Shown here piece after piece: positions 56,969 through 64,000 of a DNA stretch of 64,000 nucleotides (its first letter is position 1; the number at the start of each line of letters is the position of its first letter). A program made the position numbers and the translations under genes. A model generated the notes under the pieces. That model did not search any database, had not been told where the DNA came from, and saw nothing but the letters and a program-made list of their open reading frames with translations. The stretch is from Saccharopolyspora gregorii. Lineage in GTDB: Bacteria; Actinomycetota; Actinomycetes; Mycobacteriales; Pseudonocardiaceae. Where the stretch lies: contig NZ_CP059556.1 in NCBI RefSeq assembly GCF_024734405.1, positions 186,001 through 250,000 on the forward strand, written 5' to 3'.

Positions 56969-57187
56969 TCAGGTGCTGGACTGTTCCGTGCAGGTCGCGA
57001 TCGTGTCGAGCAGCGCCGCGAAGTCGTCCGCCTCGTCCGGGTCGAAGATCAGCGTGTCGCCGGGCGGGAGCACGACGGCCACCCGATCACCCATGACCAG
57101 GATCGACACGGAGCGATTCTCGCCTCCCGAGTCGTGGCAGGGAATCCGCCATCGGAGGTCATCGCTGTGCTCTTCGGTCGGCCGCAT
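56969..57187 (-). CDS. Small hypothetical protein upstream of the glycosidase-like gene
   Basis: A 72-residue acidic protein starting at ATG 57187 (AGGACG just upstream). It has RSVSILVMGDRVAVVLPPG followed by DTLIFDPDEADDFAALLDTI, a short beta hairpin and helix. I do not recognise the family. It is the first gene of a two-gene minus-strand operon. Confidence 0.65.
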   Translation of the reverse strand: MRPTEEHSDDLRWRIPCHDSGGENRSVSILVMGDRVAVVLPPGDTLIFDPDEADDFAALLDTIATCTEQSST

Positions 57188-57795
57188 GTCGTCCTGTCCG
57201 CCGCGGGCTGGGTGGGCAGCACGACTGAACCGCGCGGGGCGCGCAGCGACAAGTGGAGTAGACCGAACGAGTACCCCAATCGTGATCAACCGCGTTGGGG
57301 TGCGGTGGTGCCGGTGTCCCTGGTCGTGCCGGGAGGGCGGCCGGCCCCGACGGGCCGTGGCCCACCGGCCGCTCTCCCGAATTTCCCCAGGGGTGAGTCT
57401 GAACACAGCAACCTTTCGGCGCTCCGGCATTCTCCGGGTTCAAGATCCACCACGACTACCCCCTTTAGTCGAGTCGATGTACTGATCGTGACCACCGGCG
57501 CCGCGGCCTCTAAGGTCTCGGGTCGGTTGCGGCCCCGCGCGCGGGGCGAGCGGGCGACTTGCCCCCGCGTCGTCCGCCGGAGGGCGGGTGGATCCGTTCC
57601 GCGCGCGTCCCGCCTGCGGGAAAAACGTGATGTGCGCATGCCGGACAACGCTGATCGGTTGCCGCCGCGGGCCGAAGTGCGTTCTTGCGCACGGACGGGA
57701 GGCCCGGGCCGGACGGTGCGGAAGGGTGGAGCGGCCCGGATGGAGGCGCCCGGACGAGGAACCGGGCGGCAGCGCAGAGTGATCGAGGAGCAGGG
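57188..57795. other. 608-bp intergenic region without a supported gene
   Basis: Between divergent genes. Frames that cross it have atypical composition and no ribosome binding site. It should hold promoters for both sides; CTTTAGTCGAGTCGATG near 57470 is AT-richer than its surroundings, but no repeat or operator is convincing. Confidence 0.5.
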
Positions 57796-59019
57796 TTGAT
57801 CGACAGGGTGACGCCCGCGGTGATCGCAGTCGTGTGCGGAGTCCTGCTGGCGGTGTTGTTGTTCGTGCCGTTCGTGGCCCGCGAGTACCGCTGGCGCGGC
57901 GGGCTCGGCGCGGGACGGATGCTGGTGGTGCTCGGTTTCGTCGTGCACTGCTGGGCGCTGATGACCTACACGCTGCTGCCGCTGCCGGAGGTCGGCCCGG
58001 GTTTCTGCGCCGATCCGGGCGAGTACGCCCCGCAGCTGGCGCCGCTGGACTTCCTCGCGGCCTCGGGCGGCGTCGGCGCGCTGATGCGGGATCCGATGGT
58101 GGGGCAGGCGTTGTTGAACATCGCGCTGTTCGTGCCGCTGGGCATGTTCGTGCGGCACCTGTTCCGCACCGGCCGCGCCGGCACCGTCGCGATCGGGTTC
58201 GCCACCTCGCTGCTGATCGAGACGACGCAGCTCACCGGGGTGTGGTTCGTCTACCCGTGCGCGTACCGGCTGTTCGACGTGGACGACCTGCTGATGAACA
58301 CGCTGGGCGCGGCGTTCGGGCTGCTGCTGGCGCCGGTGCTGGAACTGGTCGGCGGGAAGGCGCCGACCCGCCCGATGACGCCGCGTCCGGTGACGGCGAA
58401 GCGGCGGCTGCTCGGGATGGCCTGCGACGTGGCGGCGCTGGTGCTGACGGGCGCGGCGCTGCACAGCGGGGTGGTGGCGGTGCTGCTGCTGGCGACCGGA
58501 GCGCCGTCGATGGTGCTGCCGGATCCGGCGCAGGCGCTGCTGAACGCCTGGTTGCCGGGGCTGCTGGTGCTGGTGGTGCCGACGCTGGTGGGCAGCGGCG
58601 GCACGCTGGGGCAGCGGGCGGTGCTGCTGCGCCCGGCGCTCCCGGACGGCGTGCTGCCCGGCAGGCCGCGGCTGCTGGTGCGGGTGTTCTTCGGCAGCGG
58701 GCAGTACGTGCTGCTGGTCGGTTTCGCCGACCTCGGCCCGAGCGAGGTGAACCGGCTGGCGGTCGGGTTCGCGCTGCTGTCCGCGGTCGCCGTCTGGTTC
58801 ACCGCGGAGCACCGCGGCATCTCCGCCTGGCTCGCCGGACTGTCCATGATGGACACCCGGATGCCGAGGTCGAAGTTCCGCAAGCGCAAGGGCGATCCGT
58901 TCACCCCCGGCGAGACCATCCTCGTCGGCAGCCTCCCCACCTTCGAACCCGGCGGCCGCGACCTCCGCGACCTCGTCGACCCCCGAGGCGTCGGAGCCCA
59001 CCGCAGATCCGACCGGTGA
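57796..59019 (+). CDS. VanZ-family membrane protein with RDD-like C-terminal domain
   Basis: A 407-residue polytopic membrane protein. The N-terminal VanZ domain has GFVVHCWALMTYTLLPLPE, NIALFVPLGMFVRHLF, FATSLLIETTQLTGVW and DVDDLLMNTLGAAFGLLLAP. A second hydrophobic domain (RRLLGMACDVAALVLTGAAL) of RDD type follows and the tail is cytosolic. VanZ proteins affect cell-envelope glycopeptide sensitivity or export by unknown means. I start at TTG 57796 because GAGGAG lies 5 nt upstream; GTG 57808 is possible. Its stop abuts the stop of the antisense DUF6247-like frame. Confidence 0.85.
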   Translation: MIDRVTPAVIAVVCGVLLAVLLFVPFVAREYRWRGGLGAGRMLVVLGFVVHCWALMTYTLLPLPEVGPGFCADPGEYAPQLAPLDFLAASGGVGALMRDPMVGQALLNIALFVPLGMFVRHLFRTGRAGTVAIGFATSLLIETTQLTGVWFVYPCAYRLFDVDDLLMNTLGAAFGLLLAPVLELVGGKAPTRPMTPRPVTAKRRLLGMACDVAALVLTGAALHSGVVAVLLLATGAPSMVLPDPAQALLNAWLPGLLVLVVPTLVGSGGTLGQRAVLLRPALPDGVLPGRPRLLVRVFFGSGQYVLLVGFADLGPSEVNRLAVGFALLSAVAVWFTAEHRGISAWLAGLSMMDTRMPRSKFRKRKGDPFTPGETILVGSLPTFEPGGRDLRDLVDPRGVGAHRRSDR

Positions 59020-59202
59020 TCATCCGGTCTGATCGAGGTCGCGAGCCAGCCGCGCCGCCAGTTCGGGATCGGCGTGGACTGCGGCGGTGTGCCGCCACTC
59101 GGTGATGAGCTGGAGGTGAGGTGCGATCGAGGTCGTCGTGCGGAGGGATTCCGCCAGCTCGGCGGCGAATTCTCGGGCGTCCTCGGCGGGGACGGAGTGC
59201 AC
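59020..59202 (-). CDS. DUF6247-like small protein (candidate)
   Basis: On the minus strand a frame ending at 59020 reads VPAEDAREFAAELAESLRTT, then APHLQLITEWRHTAAVHADP and ELAARLARDL. This resembles the C-terminal part of DUF6247 proteins, small antitoxin-like partners in actinobacteria. The start could be GTG 59202 (60 residues) or GTG 59250 (76 residues). Both collide with the N-terminus of the plus-strand HTH gene, and the GTGCAC at 59197-59202 contains a start codon for each strand. No ribosome binding site is seen. Confidence 0.5.
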   Translation of the reverse strand: MHSVPAEDAREFAAELAESLRTTTSIAPHLQLITEWRHTAAVHADPELAARLARDLDQTG

Positions 59203-60009
59203 CCAGGGGAAGGCTTGCGCGAGGAGCGCGGCGACATCTCCGTTGAGCACGTGATGGGGGAACTCGACTGGAGCCGTTCCAAGGTCTCCCGGATCGAGAC
59301 CGCGATGACCTCGGTCAGCGTTCCGGACGTGCGAGCCCTGTGCGCCATCTACGAGGTCGACGGCGAGTTGGCGGAATTCCTGGTGGGGTTGTGCAAGCAG
59401 GCGAAGAAGCGCGGCTGGTGGCGCTCGTACGACGACGCGTTGACGGACTACTTCGGCGACTACGTGGAGCTGGAGTCGGAGGCCGCGTCGGTGTGCACTT
59501 TCCAGATCGACTTGATTCCGGGACTGCTGCAGACCGAGGACTACGCCCGGTCGATCATCGAGTCGTGGGCTCCGGACCTGCCGGACGATCTGGTGCGGCG
59601 CCGGACGGAGGTCCGGGTCGCCAGGCAGCAGCGGCTCGGTGACGGGCTCGCGTTGTGGGCCATCGTCGACGAATCCGCGCTGCACCGCCGCTGTGGCGAC
59701 GGCGAGGTGATGTCCGCGCAGCTGGAGCACCTGCGCGAGATGTCCGAGCGCCCCGGCGTCACCGTGCAGGTGCTGCCGTTCGAGATCGGCACGCACGTCG
59801 CGATGGGCACCGCGTTCACCATGCTCGACTTCGCGACCCTGTACGACCCGGTGGTCTACCTGGACAATCTCAGCGGGGCGAGCTACCTCGAAGAGGCCGC
59901 GGAGGTGGACCGCTACCGGCAGGTCTTCGAGCACCTGCGGGCGAGCGCGCTGGACCCGCGCGTCTCCCAGCGCAGGCTCGACGAACTGCGCCATCGGCAC
60001 GCGGCCTGA
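59197..60009 (+). CDS. HTH regulator with DUF5753 domain (second Scr1-type locus), shortened N-terminus
   Basis: A 270-residue protein when started at GTG 59197. HTH sequence begins GLREERGDISVEHV and continues MGELDWSRSKVSRIET; the DUF5753 domain follows (FQIDLIPGLLQTEDYARSII, GVTVQVLPFEIGTHVAMG, SGASYLEEAAEVDRYRQVFE). Family members usually have 10-15 more residues before LREE, and upstream in-frame sequence here looks non-coding and overlaps the antisense DUF6247-like frame. The DNA-binding domain may thus be 5' damaged by rearrangement. The next gene is DUF397, 15 bp downstream. Confidence 0.8.
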   Translation: MHPGEGLREERGDISVEHVMGELDWSRSKVSRIETAMTSVSVPDVRALCAIYEVDGELAEFLVGLCKQAKKRGWWRSYDDALTDYFGDYVELESEAASVCTFQIDLIPGLLQTEDYARSIIESWAPDLPDDLVRRRTEVRVARQQRLGDGLALWAIVDESALHRRCGDGEVMSAQLEHLREMSERPGVTVQVLPFEIGTHVAMGTAFTMLDFATLYDPVVYLDNLSGASYLEEAAEVDRYRQVFEHLRASALDPRVSQRRLDELRHRHAA

Positions 60010-60024
60010 CCGGAGGAGGAGATC

Positions 60025-60222
60025 GTGGGCGACGGCTTACCGCGGAACTGGCGCACCAGCAGCTACAGCAACGGTGGCGGTGAATGCGTCGAGGTGGGTG
60101 GTCTTCCGGATGGCGCGGCCGTCCGCGATTCCAAGGACCGCGCCGCCGGGCACCTGTCCTTCGACCGTCCGCAGTGGACGGACTTCCTGGCCGCCGTCGC
60201 CCGCGGGCGGTACCGGCGCTGA
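60025..60222 (+). CDS. DUF397 protein (second Scr1-type locus)
   Basis: A 65-residue DUF397 protein: NWRTSSYSNGGGECVEVGGL, AVRDSKDRAAGHLSFDRPQW and TDFLAAVARGRYRR. It follows the HTH/DUF5753 gene by 15 bp, with GAGGAG before the GTG at 60025. It is the same module as at 34150-35478 but with a single DUF397 gene and only distant similarity to those two. Confidence 0.88.
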   Translation: MGDGLPRNWRTSSYSNGGGECVEVGGLPDGAAVRDSKDRAAGHLSFDRPQWTDFLAAVARGRYRR

Positions 60223-60226
60223 ACGG

Positions 60227-60275
60227 CGAAGAGCCGCGCCCGCGCACGGGATTCCGTGCGCCGACGCGGCCCTTC
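60227..60275. terminator. Nested hairpin between DUF397 and leuA
   Basis: An outer imperfect stem (GAAGAGCCGCG with CGCGGCCCTTC) encloses a perfect inner stem GCGCACGG/CCGTGCGC around GATT. A bidirectional terminator for convergent genes. Confidence 0.65.
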
Positions 60276-60280
60276 CGCTC

Positions 60281-62203
<1,923 letters not shown>

Positions 62204-62248
62204 CTAACTGACCCCGTCGCGGCGGCGAAGCAGGAGAACGCGTGCCAC
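62204..62248 (-). CDS. leuL: Candidate leuA leader peptide
   Basis: A 14-codon frame from GTG 62248 reads MARVLLLRRRDGVS and stops 78 nt before leuA. It has three consecutive leucine codons (CTC CTG CTT) followed by three arginine codons. The pattern is that of a ribosome-mediated attenuator. TAACCT lies exactly 7 nt before the GTG, so the leader RNA would be leaderless. Downstream, CCCC/GGGG pairing (near 62176-62192) and GCCGG/CCGGT arms can form alternative hairpins. Confidence 0.7.
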   Translation of the reverse strand: MARVLLLRRRDGVS

Positions 62249-62261
62249 GTCCGCCAGGTTA
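62249..62261 (-). promoter_or_regulatory. -10 of the leuL-leuA transcript
   Basis: TAACCT on the minus strand (62261-62256) and 7 nt to the GTG at 62248. TTGCGT about 19 bp upstream may be the -35. Confidence 0.6.
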
Positions 62262-62367
62262 ACCGCAACGGGTGCCCACGACGCAACCCCGGCATCCCAC
62301 ATGGTGGTCGGCCGCGACCGCCGGGCGGCGGAACACCGGCGCCGCCGGGCGGGGCAGACTGGGGATC

Positions 62368-62649
62368 ATGGCTGCGAAAAAGGGGCGCTCCGGCATCGCC
62401 ACCCTGATCAACGGCGCGGGCTTCCTGCTCGCCGTCATCCTGGTGCTGCACATCGTGTTCGTGCTGTTCGGACTGCCCAGCGAGAACGGGCTCGCCGACT
62501 CGGTGCGCGGCGCCGCCGAACCGCTGGCCCTCTTCTTCCCGGGGCTGGTGAAGACGACCAACGCCCAGTTGCAGCTGCTCCTCGACTACGGCCTCGCGGC
62601 CCTGTTCTGGGTCCTCGTCACCAGCCTCCTCGCCCGCGTCTTCGGCTGA
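62368..62649 (+). CDS. Small two-helix membrane protein, paralogue A
   Basis: A 93-residue protein with a basic N-terminus, one membrane helix (FLLAVILVLHIVFVLFGL), an amphipathic middle (VRGAAEPLALFFPGLVK) and a second helix (LLLDYGLAALFWVLVTSLLA), ending in RVFG. CAGACT lies exactly 7 nt before the ATG at 62368, suggesting a leaderless mRNA. It resembles its downstream neighbour at the same positions (GAGFLLAVILVLHIVF against GTLIALVLTVHVVL; LDYGLAALFWVLVTS against VNFGIAAIFWLVLTS). Function unknown. Confidence 0.8.
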   Translation: MAAKKGRSGIATLINGAGFLLAVILVLHIVFVLFGLPSENGLADSVRGAAEPLALFFPGLVKTTNAQLQLLLDYGLAALFWVLVTSLLARVFG

Positions 62650-62732
62650 CGGCCGGTGCCCGGGTCACGAGGCGGACACGGGGGCTACTGGGTGGTAGTT
62701 CTGGGGAGTTGTCGCGTGTCACACTTCCGGGT

Positions 62733-63119
62733 ATGTCGGAGAACGTCGGTGGGGCGACCACCGGTGCGCAGGAAAGCGACCTGCCCAGCGGAGGGCGACG
62801 GCGGCTGCGCCGCACCCACGACTGGGCGCAGAGCCGCGCCAAGGCCGTCGGAGCGATCGCCTCGGTGGCCCGCTGGATCGGCACGCTGATCGCGCTGGTG
62901 CTCACCGTCCACGTGGTGCTCACCGTCGGCGGCGCCAACCCGGACAACGGCATCACCCGGTTCGTCGCCGACTGGTCGCAACCCCTCGCGCTCGGCTTCG
63001 CGGACCTGTTCACGCCCGAAGACCCGCAGCTGGCGGTGCTGGTGAACTTCGGCATCGCCGCGATCTTCTGGCTGGTCCTCACGTCCATCGTGGTCCGGAT
63101 CATCCGGGCGTTCGGCTGA
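62733..63119 (+). CDS. Small two-helix membrane protein, paralogue B
   Basis: A 128-residue protein with a charged N-terminal tail, then helix IGTLIALVLTVHVVLTVGG, the segment DNGITRFVADWSQPLALGFADLF and helix VNFGIAAIFWLVLTSIVVRI, ending in RAFG. It is paralogous to the preceding gene. CACACT is 7 nt before the ATG at 62733. Two such proteins in tandem suggest an obligate pair or hetero-oligomer, but no partner function is visible. Confidence 0.8.
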   Translation: MSENVGGATTGAQESDLPSGGRRRLRRTHDWAQSRAKAVGAIASVARWIGTLIALVLTVHVVLTVGGANPDNGITRFVADWSQPLALGFADLFTPEDPQLAVLVNFGIAAIFWLVLTSIVVRIIRAFG

Positions 63120-63273
63120 CGGGCGATCAGCCGGCCCCGACCCGGTGATGTGATGCACCGCAACGTGTGATGCTTGCACGGAGCCGGTGGAACAGCGGCT
63201 GAGCGGCGTGACAATGCACGCACTCAACCGCTCGGCGTGGAGCGCGGATTCCCCACCAGCGAGAGGGATGTGC

Positions 63274-64000
63274 GTGACACGGACCGAAGCGCTCGCCGGA
63301 ACCACCAGGGCCACCCGCGCGCTGCTGCCCGCGTGGCTGCTCCGCATGCTGCGGCCCGCGCCGCTTCCGCTGGACTGGACGCGGATCGTCGCCGCCGCCC
63401 TCGGCATCGGCGGCCCCACCCTCGTCGGCCTCGGCGTCGGCAAGCTCGACGAAGCGGTGCTCGTGTCGCTCGGCGCGCTGTGCGCCAGCTTCTCCGACCT
63501 CACCGGCTCCTACCGGTACCGCATCCGCCGGGTCGGGCTCACCGTGCTCAGCGGCGGCTTCGGCTTCGCCGTCGGCGTCGTCGCCCCGAGCCCGCTGTGG
63601 GCGGCCGCGGTGGTCGTCGCCGTCGCGGTGCCCTCGGTGCTCGCCAGCCGGGTCAACGACCTGTGCGCCGCCGCGGGCGCCCAGATGCTCACCTTCTGCG
63701 TCGTCGCCACCGGGCACGTCACCACCGGCGTGCCGGTGGGCGAGCAGATCGGCTGGTTCGTGGCCGGGGAGGTGCTGCTGCTGGCGCTGGTCGCCGCCAC
63801 CTGGCCGTTCCGCCGGGCCGCGCCCGCGCGCGGGGCCGTCGCCCGCGTCTTCGACGCGCTGCTGAAGCTGTTCGACGCCGCGGGCACCGACGCGGCGATC
63901 AACGCGCGCCAGGAGCTCACCCGGGCGCTCAACAACGCGCACGACATCCTCGTCGGCGGTGCTTCCATCTCGCGCAGCCGCGTGCACGACCGGCTCTACG
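63274..64000 (+). CDS. FUSC/YccS-like inner-membrane protein, N-terminal part (truncated by window)
   Basis: The frame is open from GTG 63274 to the window end (242 codons). It has several hydrophobic segments in a row (VAAALGIGGPTLVGLG, LVSLGALCASFSDLTGSYRY, LTVLSGGFGFAVGVVAP, AAAVVVAVAVPSVLA, WFVAGEVLLLALVAATW) and then a cytosolic helical domain beginning RRAAPARGAVARVFDALLKL. This is the layout of FUSC-family transport-related proteins (fusaric-acid resistance/YccS). GAGAGGG gives the start; ATG 63268 in the same frame is possible. Substrate unknown. Confidence 0.8.
   Translation, partial: MTRTEALAGTTRATRALLPAWLLRMLRPAPLPLDWTRIVAAALGIGGPTLVGLGVGKLDEAVLVSLGALCASFSDLTGSYRYRIRRVGLTVLSGGFGFAVGVVAPSPLWAAAVVVAVAVPSVLASRVNDLCAAAGAQMLTFCVVATGHVTTGVPVGEQIGWFVAGEVLLLALVAATWPFRRAAPARGAVARVFDALLKLFDAAGTDAAINARQELTRALNNAHDILVGGASISRSRVHDRLY

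Overview
The window is high-GC actinobacterial chromosome, most likely from a Pseudonocardiaceae member (Saccharopolyspora-like; an inference). The reasons are a complete arabinogalactan export and arabinose-donor gene set, a proteasome activator ending in GQYL, several GTG/TTG and leaderless starts, and two HTH/DUF5753-DUF397 loci. From memory, the backbone order follows the Mycobacterium tuberculosis arc Rv3710-Rv3795 (leuA, recR, ybaB, dnaX with ffs, tadA/tyrA, aminotransferase/bpa/wzm/wzt/glfT1, gtrA/dprE1/dprE2, emb). I see no prophage, transposase, integrase or CRISPR array.

Layout. 1-14.1 kb is the cell-wall block: quinone oxidoreductase end, PLP-fold protein, bpa, galactan exporter wzm-wzt, glfT1, a HicA/HicB-like pair, an Emb arabinosyltransferase, a GtrA protein, two tandem dprE1 paralogues and dprE2. 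14.3-17.7 kb holds a TetR regulator between two paralogous P450 genes. 18-22 kb has a thiolase, tyrA diverging from the tadA pair, a CsbD-like protein and tRNA-Ser(CGA). 22-32.6 kb is accessory: WYL regulator with an NTF2-like protein, a lectin-domain operon, asparagine synthetase, a secreted nuclease and TetR diverging from a TIM-barrel protein. 32.8-36.5 kb has tRNA-Ser(GGA), an esterase and the first DUF5753/DUF397 locus. 36.5-44.4 kb is sodC, the SRP RNA, dnaX, an S9 peptidase, a thaumatin-like protein, ybaB, recR and a P-loop kinase. 44.7-50.6 kb is a five-gene oligopeptide ABC transporter. 50.6-57.2 kb carries regulators (AraC, LysR, an antitoxin-like HTH), a reductase, an EamA transporter and a glycosidase-like protein. 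57.8-60.2 kb has a VanZ-family protein and the second DUF5753/DUF397 locus. 60.3-64 kb has leuA with a probable leucine leader peptide, two small paralogous membrane proteins and the start of a FUSC-like gene.

The most unusual signal is a dispersed, highly structured repeat of about 162 bp in four copies (568-730, 23694-23854, 28461-28622, 30581-30740). Every copy sits about 30 nt after a stop codon, in the same sense as that gene. Its stem sequence differs between copies while pairing is kept, so it looks like a selected 3'-end structure. A second family of inverted repeats (GGTGAACGGCC type) marks other gene ends. Many genes also show a (T/C)ANNNT hexamer 6-9 nt before the start codon, the spacing expected of leaderless mRNAs.
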